Of a stretch of DNA of 64,000 nucleotides, positions 49,117-57,727 are shown piece after piece. How positions within the stretch are numbered: position 1 is the stretch's first letter; each line of letters starts with the position of its first letter. The notes below the pieces were generated by a model. The model ran no database searches. It worked only from the letters and a program-made list of their open reading frames with translations, and was not told the DNA's origin. Origin of the DNA: Acidobacteriota bacterium (GTDB taxonomy: Bacteria > Acidobacteriota > Holophagae > Holophagales > Holophagaceae); contig JACQZU010000027.1 in the NCBI GenBank assembly GCA_016213735.1, positions 48,329 to 112,328 of the forward strand, written 5' to 3'. The position numbers were made by a program, and so were the translations under genes.

Positions 49117-50500
49117 GGCCCCCCTGGGTTTCCTCGCCGCCCTCCTGATCGTCCTGGCGGCCTGTGCCCACTACCCCCTCAACCGGGCCCTGGATCCGGT
49201 CCCGGCCGCCCCCTCCTACGAATTCCCCCGGGAGGCCAACGGGACCAACACCAACGGGCTCTTCGTCTGCCTTGTCTTCTCCGGGGGAGGGACCCGGGCC
49301 GCGGCCCTGAGCTACGGGGTGCTGGAGCGCCTGCGAGCCACCCCCATCCTCTGGGAAGGGCGGGACAAATCGCTCCTGGACGAAGTGGACTGCATCTCCT
49401 CGGTCTCGGGCGGATCCTTCACTTCGGCCTACTACGGCCTGTTCCCCGACAAGACCTTCACGGATTTCCGCGCAGGTTTCCTGGAAACCGACGTGGAGGG
49501 AGCGCTGATGACCAGGGTGCTCTCCCCTTCGAACTGGTTCCGCCTCGCCTCGCCCACCTTCAGCCGGATCGACCTCGCCGCGGAGTACTACGGAGAGTCC
49601 CTGTTCGCGGGGAAGACCTTCCGGGATCTCGGGGCGGGAGGACGGCGCCCCTTCATCATCCTCAATGCGACGAACATGGCCACCGGGGAGCGCTTCGAAT
49701 TCACCCAGCCCGAATTCAACGTGCTCGGCTCGGACCTGGGGCCCTACCCGGTGGCGCGTGCGGTGGCGGCTTCCTCGGCCTTCCCCTTTCTGCTCTCCCC
49801 GGTCTCACTGAAGAACCACCCGGCGCCCCCCGAGGTGAAATTCAGCCGGGAGATGCGCCTGGCCGAAGGCGACTTCTACGACAACCGGCGGCGCTACCAG
49901 TGGGCGGTGAACCGGACCCGTTACGGAGACGCGGTCGCCTATCCCTATCTCCATCTCATGGACGGCGGGCTGGCGGACAACATCGGGCTGCGGCCCATCG
50001 AGGACGCGTTCCGCCGCGGGTTCATCCGAAGCCTGATGAACGGAGGGGAAATCCAGAAACTGGTCTTCATCATCGTGAACGCCCGGACCGAGGGCCAGGA
50101 CGGGATCAGCCGGCAGGAGAAGGCCCCGGGGCTGAAGAGCGTGGCCATGAAGACGGCCACCGTGGCCATGGACAACTACAGTTTCGACACCATCGAACTG
50201 ATCAAGGAACTGCGGGACCAGCGAAGGCAGACCCAGGGCGTCCTCAGGGCCTTCCGGGAGAAATGTCCGGGGGCCGGGGCCCAGCCCCGCCTGGCCTCGG
50301 AGGTCGAGCCCTTCGTCGTCAACATCGATTTCGCGGCGATCAAGGACCCCGAGCGAAGGAGGTATTTCCTCGGTCTGCCCACCAGCTTCAAGCTTTCCCG
50401 CGAGCAGGTGGAGAAACTCATCTCGGTCGGCGGGGAGCTCCTGGCCGCGGACCCGGAATTCCAGGAACTGATGGGCCAGATCGGAAAACCGGGGCGTTGA
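49103..50500 (+). CDS. Patatin-like phospholipase lipoprotein
   Basis: 465 residues from the TTG at 49103 with GGGAGG upstream. The lipobox LLIVLAAC-AH near residue 21 predicts lipid anchoring. Patatin motifs are complete: the oxyanion loop SGGGTRAAALSYGVLERL, the nucleophile elbow SSVSGGSFTSAY and the catalytic Asp in LMDGGLADNIG. It should be a serine lipid acyl hydrolase attached to a membrane facing the periplasm. The C-terminal 150 residues (from about 315) have no recognised domain. Confidence 0.92.
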   Translation: MRPFRAPLGFLAALLIVLAACAHYPLNRALDPVPAAPSYEFPREANGTNTNGLFVCLVFSGGGTRAAALSYGVLERLRATPILWEGRDKSLLDEVDCISSVSGGSFTSAYYGLFPDKTFTDFRAGFLETDVEGALMTRVLSPSNWFRLASPTFSRIDLAAEYYGESLFAGKTFRDLGAGGRRPFIILNATNMATGERFEFTQPEFNVLGSDLGPYPVARAVAASSAFPFLLSPVSLKNHPAPPEVKFSREMRLAEGDFYDNRRRYQWAVNRTRYGDAVAYPYLHLMDGGLADNIGLRPIEDAFRRGFIRSLMNGGEIQKLVFIIVNARTEGQDGISRQEKAPGLKSVAMKTATVAMDNYSFDTIELIKELRDQRRQTQGVLRAFREKCPGAGAQPRLASEVEPFVVNIDFAAIKDPERRRYFLGLPTSFKLSREQVEKLISVGGELLAADPEFQELMGQIGKPGR

Positions 50501-50701
50501 GCGAGATCGCCCGCGGCTGATTCCTCTCGCCGAGCGAGAGGGATGGACCTCCTCGGGGACACGGGTCCTTCCCAGCCGGATGCGTCCGGTGCGGCTCCCC
50601 TCTCCAGCCGGGTCCAGGGGGTTCCCTTCCAGAATGGGCAACCCTTGCTCCGGGAGAGGACCAGACCCTCCCTCAACCCGGCCCCTTCCAGAGCAATCCC
50701 C

Positions 50702-50733
50702 AAAAAGGAATGAGGCCCGGGGTCCCGGGCCTC
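50702..50733 (-). terminator. Rho-independent terminator of tRNA-Glu
   Basis: GAGGCCCGGG/CCCGGGCCTC (50712-50733) is a perfect ten-base-pair stem with a two-base centre. On the minus strand it is followed by ATTCC and TTTTT (plus 50702-50706). It lies five bases beyond the tRNA 3' end. Confidence 0.88.
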
Positions 50734-50738
50734 TTGCT

Positions 50739-50812
50739 TGGTAGTCCCACGGGGAATCGAACCCCGGTTTACGCCGTGAGAGGGCGTCGTCCTGACCGCT
50801 AGACGATGGGAC
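50739..50812 (-). tRNA. tRNA-Glu (anticodon CTC)
   Basis: The minus strand reads GTCCCAT at the 5' acceptor side, pairing with GTGGGAC at the 3' side. The anticodon stem ACGCC/GGCGT encloses loop CTCTCAC, giving anticodon CTC, and the T arm is CCGGG-GTTCGAA-TCCCCG. The CCA end is encoded (plus TGG at 50739-50741). It decodes GAG, the favoured Glu codon of this GC-rich genome. Confidence 0.95.
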
Positions 50813-51002
50813 CCGGACGGAAGAACGATCTTAGCGGAAGAGGGCGGGAGGAGGAAGGGCGAGTTCCTGGGCGGGCCCGACGGGGGCCGCGGCACTGGCC
50901 GGCCCCGCGGATCCCCTTCGGGGACCGGCTCGGACGCGGTGCGCCCTCGCCTTGCCCTACCGGCGCGCGGCTGCCGATTCGAATCCTTCCTCCTCGGCCA
51001 TT

Positions 51003-51040
51003 CCATACAAAGGAAGGCCCCCGGGACAGGGGCCTTCCTT
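51003..51040 (-). terminator. Terminator of tRNA-Gln
   Basis: AAGGAAGGCCCC (51010-51021) and GGGGCCTTCCTT (51029-51040) form a twelve-base-pair stem. On the minus strand it is followed by a T-rich TTTGTAT. It lies just beyond the tRNA-Gln 3' end. Confidence 0.82.
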
Positions 51041-51043
51041 GGT

Positions 51044-51118
51044 TGGTTGGGGAGGAAGGATTCGAACCCTCACCTGACGGAACCAGAATCCGTTGTCCTA
51101 CCGTTAGACCACTCCCCA
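51044..51118 (-). tRNA. tRNA-Gln (anticodon CTG)
   Basis: Minus strand 5' TGGGGAG pairs with CTCCCCA at the 3' side, followed by ACCA with the CCA encoded. The anticodon stem ACGGA/TCCGT encloses loop TTCTGGT, giving anticodon CTG. The T arm contains GGTTCGAATCC. 75 bases. It decodes CAG. Together with the tRNA-Glu it forms a two-gene tRNA cluster in which each gene has its own terminator. Confidence 0.95.
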
Positions 51119-51185
51119 GCAGGAATCCCATTTTGGAGCAGGGGCGGGCGGCGGGCAAGGGGGCGGGACGGGATTTTGGACGGAA

Positions 51186-51770
51186 GTGGAAGCAGCCGAT
51201 AAGCTTCTGGCGGGGGTCGCTCCCATGGCGGACGGGGTCAAGCTGGCCTATTTCATGGCGGTCAAGGAGGGAGGGAGCTACCTGGGCGGCCTGCTGCTCA
51301 CGGACGCTTCGGGCATCCCCCTGGACTTCCGCTACACCGAACCCATCACCCCCACCCGGCTGCAGGCCGTGCTCTACGGGAAGGCCCTGGAACCCCACCT
51401 GAAGGAAGAGGTCATCCAGAAGACCCTCCTGAAGGAACTGAAGGGCAGTCCCGACCTCTTCATCCTGCCTCCCGGGGAGCTGGCCGGGGGCTGGAACGGA
51501 GACGGGAAGTGCCCGGTCCTGGCGGTGCAGAAGACTCAGGAGGCGCCGCTGGCCAGGCTCGGGGAGACCCACCGCAGTTCCCCCCGCGAACTCCTCCTGC
51601 AGGTCACGGAGGGGGCGGCCCCGCTCCGGGTCATCTTCGGAGGGCGGGTGGAACTGGCCGCCCAGGAGCAGGCGCTCCCGCGCCTCTTGGAGGCGGGCTA
51701 CCACATGGATCTCACCGAGCCCCTGGAGCGGGTGGCGGCCGCCCTCCAGACCCTCGTCAAAGGCGAATGA
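51186..51770 (+). CDS. Conserved-looking protein of unknown function, first gene of the kinase/FHA/cyclase set
   Basis: 194 residues from the GTG at 51186; the ATG at 51225 (MADGVKLAYFMAVKEGG) is a plausible alternative. No signal peptide or membrane segment. The first half (GGSYLGGLLLTDASGIPLDFRYTEPITPTRLQAVLYGKALEPHLKEEVI) looks like a compact alpha/beta domain, and the second half has a repeat-like hydrophobic pattern. No family recognised. It overlaps the next gene by four bases and belongs to the same unit as two FHA-GGDEF proteins and a protein kinase. Confidence 0.8.
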   Translation: MEAADKLLAGVAPMADGVKLAYFMAVKEGGSYLGGLLLTDASGIPLDFRYTEPITPTRLQAVLYGKALEPHLKEEVIQKTLLKELKGSPDLFILPPGELAGGWNGDGKCPVLAVQKTQEAPLARLGETHRSSPRELLLQVTEGAAPLRVIFGGRVELAAQEQALPRLLEAGYHMDLTEPLERVAAALQTLVKGE

Positions 51771-52555
51771 TGCTGCAGCGCATCGGGGAGGCCGCCAAGG
51801 ACCTGGCCGAGACCCTGCGCCGGGTCTTCCAGGCTCCCGCCGCCCGGGCGGTGGCGCTGGACTGGATGCCGAGCCGCGGCCACGCCTGGCGGGACTTCCA
51901 GGCCTGGGTGGGCCCAGGTCCGGACCCCCTGGTGGCCACCCTGGGTCACCAGGCCAGTTCTCCGACCGCCACCCCCCGCGGGGACTCCCTGGGCTTCCAG
52001 GCTTCCCTCCGCTTCGAGAACGCCTGGGGGGCCTGGTCCACGGAGGCTCGAGTGGCCGCGATGCCGGTCTTCGGAGCGCGGGAAACGGCCCGCCTGGAAC
52101 TGCCCCCGCTGCCTCGCCGGCCCCGATGCGGGGGACTGGCGGCGGAAGCCCTCGGGACCCGCGGCCGCGGTTTCCACCCGGCGCTCCCTCCTCCTGAAGG
52201 ACGCTCCCTGGCTCCGGCCCTGCGTCCGCCCACGCTTCGCCGGGACCTGGACCTGCTCCTGGGCCTCCCCCTGGCGGTCGAAGGCGAGGACCTGCGCACC
52301 GCCCCCCGGGCCGTGCAGTTGCGCCTGGGGCTCCAGATGGTCCGGGCCACCGGGGAAAACGTCCGGAACCTCGAGCTGCTGGGTGCCTATCGGATTCCCC
52401 GGAAGGGGGTCCGGCAACTCCGCCACGACGGCCGCAGTGGCCGCATCCTCCTGTGGCTGGAAACCTCGGCGGCTGGGGCCGAGCGGGGACGCCTCATCCT
52501 CGCCCGGCGCCGGGACGATCAGACCCTTCTGACCTGCTTCTCAGAGGACCCCTGA
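51767..52555 (+). CDS. Protein of unknown function, second gene of the kinase/FHA/cyclase set
   Basis: 262 residues from the ATG at 51767, overlapping the preceding stop; the final stop overlaps the next ATG by one base. Arg/Pro-rich, no signal peptide, no membrane helix. The C-terminal part (GVRQLRHDGRSGRILLWLETSAAGAERGRLILARRRDDQTLLTCF) is strand-rich. No family recognised. Strict coupling to the unknown gene before it and the FHA-cyclase after it argues that it is part of the same signalling unit. Confidence 0.8.
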   Translation: MMLQRIGEAAKDLAETLRRVFQAPAARAVALDWMPSRGHAWRDFQAWVGPGPDPLVATLGHQASSPTATPRGDSLGFQASLRFENAWGAWSTEARVAAMPVFGARETARLELPPLPRRPRCGGLAAEALGTRGRGFHPALPPPEGRSLAPALRPPTLRRDLDLLLGLPLAVEGEDLRTAPRAVQLRLGLQMVRATGENVRNLELLGAYRIPRKGVRQLRHDGRSGRILLWLETSAAGAERGRLILARRRDDQTLLTCFSEDP

Positions 52556-53541
52556 TGGCCAAGGGTCCCTCACGCCCCCGGAAGCCCGGTCCCAGGACGC
52601 CGCCGGAAGGACCCACCCTGGACCTGGGGCCGGTCCAGGACGAGTGGTCGGAGGGCAGCACCCTGGTCCGCTCCAAGCAGGACCTGGAGGCGCCCCGCCC
52701 CTCCGCCGAGTGGGCCCTGGTGGTCTACGCGGGACAGGCCCTGGGCCGGGTCTTCCCGGTCGTCCCGGGGGAGAACTTCATCGGCCGAAGTCCCAAGGCC
52801 CAGGTGGCCCTGCTGGACGAGGAAGTGAGCCGGCTGCACGCCACCCTCGTCCTGGAGGACCGGGGGGGCCCCGAACCGCGCCTCCAGATCCAGGACCTGG
52901 GCTCCACCAACGGCACCTTCGTGAACGGCGTCCAGGTGGAGGGCACGCTGACGCTGCATGCGGGGGACCGGCTGACCCTGGGGGGTCATGTGCTCAAGCT
53001 GGTGGCCATGGATCCTCTGGAGCGGGCCTTCCACCAGGCCCTCCTGGATCAGAGCACCCTGGACCCCCTCACCGGGCTGGCCAACAGGGGGGCCACCTTG
53101 CGGGAACTGGGCACCCGCTTCGACCTCAGCCGACGCCACGACCGGCCCCTCTGCGTGGTCATGGTGGACATGGACCACTTCAAGAAGATCAACGACACCC
53201 TCGGCCACAGCGCAGGGGATTTCGTGCTCCAGAGCTTCGGCGAGCGCGTGCGGGCCAACCTGCGCACCAGCGATCACGCCGGCCGCATCGGAGGGGAGGA
53301 ATTCCTGGCCATCCTCTCGGAGACCGACCGGGAGGGCGCCCAGATGTTCGCCGAGCGTCTTCGCCGGGCCGTGGCGGACCAGCCCCATCCCCTGCCCACG
53401 GGCCCCCTGGAGGTCACCTGCAGCCTGGGGGTGGCCCAGCGCGCCCGCTCCGACGCCGATCCCGGCGTGCTCCTGGCCCGGGCGGACCACGCCCTGTACC
53501 GCGCCAAACGAGGGGGCCGGAACCTGGTGGTGCTCGGCTAG
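52555..53541 (+). CDS. FHA-domain diguanylate cyclase, copy 1
   Basis: 328 residues from the ATG at 52555. A Pro-rich N-terminus with Thr (EGSTLVRSKQD, about residues 33-43) precedes an FHA phosphothreonine-binding domain (about 55-150: FIGRSPKAQVALLDEEVSRLHATL with the conserved Gly-Arg-Ser and Ser-Arg-x-His, then GSTNGTFVNG). A GGDEF domain follows with intact catalytic GGEEF (246-250) and an inhibitory RTSD (237-240) five residues upstream. It should synthesise c-di-GMP under control of a phosphothreonine ligand, most simply supplied by the Ser/Thr kinase encoded two genes downstream. Confidence 0.93.
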   Translation: MAKGPSRPRKPGPRTPPEGPTLDLGPVQDEWSEGSTLVRSKQDLEAPRPSAEWALVVYAGQALGRVFPVVPGENFIGRSPKAQVALLDEEVSRLHATLVLEDRGGPEPRLQIQDLGSTNGTFVNGVQVEGTLTLHAGDRLTLGGHVLKLVAMDPLERAFHQALLDQSTLDPLTGLANRGATLRELGTRFDLSRRHDRPLCVVMVDMDHFKKINDTLGHSAGDFVLQSFGERVRANLRTSDHAGRIGGEEFLAILSETDREGAQMFAERLRRAVADQPHPLPTGPLEVTCSLGVAQRARSDADPGVLLARADHALYRAKRGGRNLVVLG

Positions 53542-53623
53542 GGGCGCCCGGCCCTTTCCCGGCGGGCGGGGCGCAGGACCCGCCAGGGTGATACCCTTGG
53601 CCCGACCCCCCGGCCCCGAGGCC

Positions 53624-54571
53624 ATGGAACCCGAAGTCCCGTCCGACATGAACACCCACACCGACCCGGAGACCCTCATCGCTCCGGGCCCAGGTGAGCG
53701 CACCCAAGGGGGCCGGGAAGAGTGGGCCTTGATCCGCTACGTGGGGGCCCCCATCGGGGAAGTGATCCACCTCCAGGGCCCCGAGCTCTGGATCGGCCGC
53801 TCTTCGGACAATGCCATCTGCCTGCCCGAGGCGGAGGTGAGCCGGCGCCACGCCCGCGTCAGCCTGATTCCCCAGCCGGACGGAGGCAACTCCGTTCAGA
53901 TCGAGGACCAGGGCTCCACCAACGGCACCTACCTCAACGGAAAGCGGGTTCGCCCCGAAGCGGGGCCGGTAACGCTCCGGAACGGCGACGTCCTCCGGGT
54001 GAGCCACCACGCCTTCAAGCTCAAGCGCCTGGACGAGCTGGAGCGCCACTACCACGAGACCGTGCTGGCCCAGACCACCGTGGATCCCCTCACCGGCGTC
54101 AGCAACCGCGCCACGGTGCTGGGCTACCTGGAGAAGCACTTCGAGCTGGCCCGGCGCTACAAGCGGCCCCTCTCGGTGGTGCTCTGTGACCTGGACCGCT
54201 TCAAGGCGATCAACGACACGCATGGCCATGCCGCGGGAGACCAGGTGCTCCAGCGTTTCGGCGCCGTGCTCCTGGGCCGCCTCCGGGGCAGCGACCAGGC
54301 GGGCCGCATCGGCGGCGAGGAGTTCCTCCTGGTGCTTCCCGAGACCCAGAGCCAGGACGCCCTCAACGTGGCCGAGGACATCCGCAAAAGCGTTTTCGCG
54401 GAGGAACTGCCCACTTCCTCGGGCCCCCTGCGCTGCACCTGCTCCCTGGGGGTCGCCCAGATCCAGGATGGCGACAGCAACGGGGGCGCGCTCCTGGCGC
54501 GGGCGGACGTGGCCCTCTACCGGGCCAAGGGCCTGGGTCGCAACCGCGTGGAATACGACGCCCGGCGATGA
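53624..54571 (+). CDS. FHA-domain diguanylate cyclase, copy 2
   Basis: 315 residues from the ATG at 53624 (MEPEVPSDMN), with GAGG nearby; a second ATG at 53648 is possible. Same architecture as copy 1: N-terminal Thr motif (DPETLIAPG), FHA domain (LWIGRSSDNAICLPEAEVSRRHARV; GSTNGTYLNG), then GGDEF with GGEEF at 230-234 and RGSD at 221-224. Clearly a tandem paralogue of copy 1. It is followed with a four-base overlap by the protein kinase gene. Confidence 0.93.
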   Translation: MEPEVPSDMNTHTDPETLIAPGPGERTQGGREEWALIRYVGAPIGEVIHLQGPELWIGRSSDNAICLPEAEVSRRHARVSLIPQPDGGNSVQIEDQGSTNGTYLNGKRVRPEAGPVTLRNGDVLRVSHHAFKLKRLDELERHYHETVLAQTTVDPLTGVSNRATVLGYLEKHFELARRYKRPLSVVLCDLDRFKAINDTHGHAAGDQVLQRFGAVLLGRLRGSDQAGRIGGEEFLLVLPETQSQDALNVAEDIRKSVFAEELPTSSGPLRCTCSLGVAQIQDGDSNGGALLARADVALYRAKGLGRNRVEYDARR

Positions 54572-55992
54572 GGCTGCTCCCTCCGAGGCAGGCGGGGGCC
54601 GTGCGCCTGAAGGAATCCCTGGGGGAGGGAGGGATGGCGCTGGTCTTCCGGGGAGAGGATCCCCTGGACCCGGCCCGCGGCCTGGCCGTGAAGCTGCTGC
54701 GCCCCGAGGTGCACGGGGACGCAGAGCTGGTGCGTCGTTTTCTCCGCGAGGGGGAGGTGCTCTCCGCCCTGCGCCACCCCCATCTGGTCGAGGTCTACGC
54801 CTTCGGGAAGACCGGAGCCTGGCCCTACCTGGTGATGGAGCTGCTGCCTGGAGGCTCCCTCAAGGCCTGCCTGGGGGAGGCCCCGGCGCGCCTTGTCTCC
54901 CGCCTGCTTCCCGTGGCCGGAGCCCTGGACGCGGCCCACGCCGCCGGAGTCGTCCACCGGGACCTCAAGCCTTCCAACCTGTTGTTCGCGGTGGACGGGC
55001 GCCTCAAGGTGACCGACTTCGGCGTCTGTCTCTGGGAGGGTGGCGAGGGCACCCGCCTCACCCGGTCCCAGATGGTGGTGGGCACCCTGGGTTACATGGC
55101 GCCCGAACAGCACGGGGATCCCCGCAGGGTGGACGGCCGCTGCGACGTCTACGCCCTGGGGGCCATCCTGTACGAATTCACCACCGGCTCGCCCTACGCC
55201 CAGGTGCAGCTGCCTCCCGCCGCGGCCCGGCCCGGTTTCCCGCCCCGCCTGGCCCGGATCCTGATGGAGGCCCTGGCCCCCGATCCGGCCCGGCGCACGC
55301 CGGACATGGCGAGCTTCCAGGCAGCCCTGGAGGACTGGATGGCCGGCGCGGAGGCCGCGGGCTGGGGGGCCGCCCCCCTGCCCGGCCACGATGGGGTGGG
55401 CCGGGACGCCCCGACCCTGGCCCGGCCCCGGGAGGCGGACCCCCCCGGCGGCCACCTCGAGGCCTACCTGGAGGCCCTCCGGACCGGGGCCGTGGGTCAG
55501 CGCCGGGCTGCGGCCGAGGGCCTGATGCGCCACGCGGTTCCCCGGGATGAGTCCCAACTCCTCGAAGTCCTCCCCGGCCTGCCCGAGGGCAGCCGCTTCG
55601 CCCTGGTCCGCACCCTGGGCAAGGTGGGAAGTGCAGCCGCCCTGCCCGCGCTCCTCGCCCTCCTGGAGGACCCCTACGCCAAATCCGAGGCCGCCGAGGC
55701 GGCCAGCCTGGTGGCGTTGCGGACCGGCCGGGCCGAGGACGTGCTTTCGAGTCTGCGGGAGCCCGGCCTGGGCTCCCCCGCCCGCTGGACCCCCCGGGCC
55801 CGCCTCGGGGACTCCGACTGGGTGCTGGCCCTGGCCGCCGGGTGGGACGGCCTGGGCACGCCCCAGCGGCTCCAAGCCCTGGAGGCGGCCCGGGCCCTGC
55901 CCCCGGAAGGGCTGGCCCTCCTCAAGGCGCGGCTCCAGGGCCAGGCCCAGGGCTTCAGCGGCGCCCTGCGGGAGATGTGGCTTCGCCTATAG
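54568..55992 (+). CDS. Ser/Thr protein kinase with C-terminal HEAT-like region
   Basis: 474 residues from the ATG at 54568, overlapping the previous stop. Kinase domain at about 10-270: GEGGMALVFRG (glycine loop), Lys42 in LAVKLL, HRDLKPSN (130-137), DFG at 150-152, APEQ, and DVYALGAILYE. The C-terminal 190 residues are alpha-helical with HEAT-like repeats (ALVRTLGKVGSAAALPALLALLEDPYAKSEAAEAASLVAL). No transmembrane helix or extracellular sensor is seen, unlike many bacterial PknB-type kinases. Placement next to two FHA-GGDEF genes suggests it phosphorylates their N-terminal threonines or a common partner. Confidence 0.93.
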   Translation: MRLLPPRQAGAVRLKESLGEGGMALVFRGEDPLDPARGLAVKLLRPEVHGDAELVRRFLREGEVLSALRHPHLVEVYAFGKTGAWPYLVMELLPGGSLKACLGEAPARLVSRLLPVAGALDAAHAAGVVHRDLKPSNLLFAVDGRLKVTDFGVCLWEGGEGTRLTRSQMVVGTLGYMAPEQHGDPRRVDGRCDVYALGAILYEFTTGSPYAQVQLPPAAARPGFPPRLARILMEALAPDPARRTPDMASFQAALEDWMAGAEAAGWGAAPLPGHDGVGRDAPTLARPREADPPGGHLEAYLEALRTGAVGQRRAAAEGLMRHAVPRDESQLLEVLPGLPEGSRFALVRTLGKVGSAAALPALLALLEDPYAKSEAAEAASLVALRTGRAEDVLSSLREPGLGSPARWTPRARLGDSDWVLALAAGWDGLGTPQRLQALEAARALPPEGLALLKARLQGQAQGFSGALREMWLRL

Positions 55993-56556
55993 CAGCAGGT
56001 CCTCGAAGGGCCCCGGATCCCAGGGCGCGCCCTCCTCCAGCACCGCGTGGCCTCCGGCGTAGAGCAGGCTCCACAGGGCGCCCCGGGCCTCGGGGCTCCC
56101 GAGGCAGGACGGGGGCAGTCGCTGGACCGTCTCGTGGTCCCAGCCCAGGCGGGTGTTGAGGCGGCGGAGGCGGGCCAGGACCTCGCCGTGGTCCAGGGTG
56201 GCAAGGAAGGGGGTGGCCGGACCCAGGGCCCTCTCGAGGGCGTGGTAGGGGCCCCGCCCGTCCTCCGCGTTGAAGGCGGGGCCGCCCAGCACTTCCTGGG
56301 GGACCGGGGGGGCCGAGGGGTCCCAGCGCAGGCCGCAGCAGGCCGCGGCCACCTCGCAGGCCCAAGGCCAGGGGGGAGGCCCCGGGCAATGGACGCCCCG
56401 AAGGATCTGCCCGCCGCCCATCAGGCCCAGGGCCACGCCTTCCACGCGGTTGCGCCAGGCCTTCCAGGTCAGGGTGCCCCAGCCGGGGGCGGTGAGGGCT
56501 GGGCGTTCCTGGAGACGGGCCGCGCGCTGGACCAGGAGCTCCCGAAGGTTTTCCAT
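55987..56556 (-). CDS. Short AMP-binding (acyl-CoA synthetase-like) protein, probably truncated
   Basis: 189 residues. The N-terminal 50 residues (ENLRELLVQRAARLQERPALTAPGWGTLTWKAWRNRVEGVALGLM) match the beginning of acyl/aryl-CoA synthetases of the AMP-binding superfamily. The rest (RLPPSCLGSPEARGALWSLLYAGGHAVLEEG) retains a loose similarity. The TSGTTG-like P-loop, the YGxTE motif and the C-terminal Lys domain are missing; full enzymes exceed 500 residues. It is a remnant or a diverged stand-alone fragment. It is the last gene of the prs-methyltransferase run and overlaps the end of the convergent kinase gene. Confidence 0.65.
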   Translation of the reverse strand: MENLRELLVQRAARLQERPALTAPGWGTLTWKAWRNRVEGVALGLMGGGQILRGVHCPGPPPWPWACEVAAACCGLRWDPSAPPVPQEVLGGPAFNAEDGRGPYHALERALGPATPFLATLDHGEVLARLRRLNTRLGWDHETVQRLPPSCLGSPEARGALWSLLYAGGHAVLEEGAPWDPGPFEDLLL

Positions 56557-56557
56557 G

Positions 56558-57727
56558 TCAGCCCGAGGCGGCGAGGGCGCCCACGTAGAAGCTGGGGAAC
56601 TGGCGCTGGATGACCCGCGTGTCAGGCTTGTGGGCCACGGCGGAGAAACCCGCGGCGCGCAGGTTGGCCTCCCAGGCGTCCCCCGTGAGGAAGCCGTGGA
56701 CGGGCCGAAGAACGGGGTCCAGGTTCACCTGGGTGTAACCGGACATGAACTGGAAGAAGAATTCGGTGTAGATGGGCCTCAGCAACTCGGGCTTGAGGCA
56801 CTCCCCCAGCACCAGACGGCCGCCTGGGGCCAGGAGGGTGCGCAGTTCCCTCAGCGCCGGCACCAGGTCTTTCGCCACATGGAGGACGTTCACGGCGACG
56901 ATGGCGTCGTAGCGGGCGTCGCCCAGCCCCTGGGCCGCCAGGGGGCGGTTGATGTCCAGAATGCCGAAGCTGAGGGGCAGGCCCGGGGCCCGCACCCCCA
57001 GCTCCCTCTGGGCCCGGCGGAGGAAGGCCGGCGCCAGGTCCGTGAAGCGGTACTCCGCGATCTCCCCCAAGGTCTCCCGGGCCGCGGCGTCCCGCGCGAA
57101 GAGGGTGGTGAAGGAGCCCGAGCCCCCGCCCAGCTCCAGCACCCGGGCCCCCGGCGGCAGACCCTCCCGGAGGGCGTGGAGCGTGACCAGGTTGTTCTGG
57201 TGGTAGGTGAGGTTCTCGTCCCCGAAGTACTCGAGCCAGACCGGGAACACGGACAGGTCGAACAGCAGGGATTCGCCGTTCCGGCCCTCGGTGAAGAAGG
57301 GGTGGATGCGCTGGCGGATGGCGTCGAGGAGTTTGAAGCCCACGAGGTTCCCGGGGGCCTCCCGCTCCGCGAAGGCACGGACATCTTCCAGGGTGAGTTC
57401 GGGGGTGCCCCGCAGCGTGTAGCGACCCTCGGCCACCTCCAGCTGTCCTTCGTCCGCCAGGAAGGGCAGCATCCAGCCCAGGGGAAAGCGGGCCTGGCCG
57501 GGCAGTCCCTCCAGCAGCTCCTCCAGCGTGCAGCCCTGGCGGAGGCGGGATTCCAGCCCCAGCTCCCCGAGCAGCAACAGGGAGGACCGGGCGGTGTAGA
57601 CCCGGAGCGCCGCCTGGACGGCGAGGAAGGGGCGGTTCACGAAGGGCAGATCGGAAAAGCCCAGGGCCTCCAGCCCCTGGGCCTGGGCGTGGTCCCAGTC
57701 GAGCTGTTCCTGGAGGCTCCGGATCAT
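56558..57727 (-). CDS. Class I SAM-dependent methyltransferase
   Basis: 389 residues. An N-terminal helical region of about 170 residues precedes a Rossmann-type methyltransferase domain: ARVLELGGGSGSFTTLFARD (motif I), EYRFTDLAPAFLRRAQRELG, and YDAIVAVNVLHVAKDLVPALRELRTLLAPGGRLVLGE (motifs II and III). This layout resembles PKS/NRPS-type C-methyltransferases (methyltransf_12). It overlaps prs by the shared ATGA and the AMP-binding fragment follows directly. Substrate unknown. Confidence 0.88.
   Translation of the reverse strand: MIRSLQEQLDWDHAQAQGLEALGFSDLPFVNRPFLAVQAALRVYTARSSLLLLGELGLESRLRQGCTLEELLEGLPGQARFPLGWMLPFLADEGQLEVAEGRYTLRGTPELTLEDVRAFAEREAPGNLVGFKLLDAIRQRIHPFFTEGRNGESLLFDLSVFPVWLEYFGDENLTYHQNNLVTLHALREGLPPGARVLELGGGSGSFTTLFARDAAARETLGEIAEYRFTDLAPAFLRRAQRELGVRAPGLPLSFGILDINRPLAAQGLGDARYDAIVAVNVLHVAKDLVPALRELRTLLAPGGRLVLGECLKPELLRPIYTEFFFQFMSGYTQVNLDPVLRPVHGFLTGDAWEANLRAAGFSAVAHKPDTRVIQRQFPSFYVGALAASG

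Noticed and set aside
50525..50541. Hairpin CTCTCGC/GCGAGAG after the patatin gene as a terminator.
   Set aside because: The stem is good but there is no T-run and other GC-rich stems are frequent here, so it is noted but not listed as a feature.
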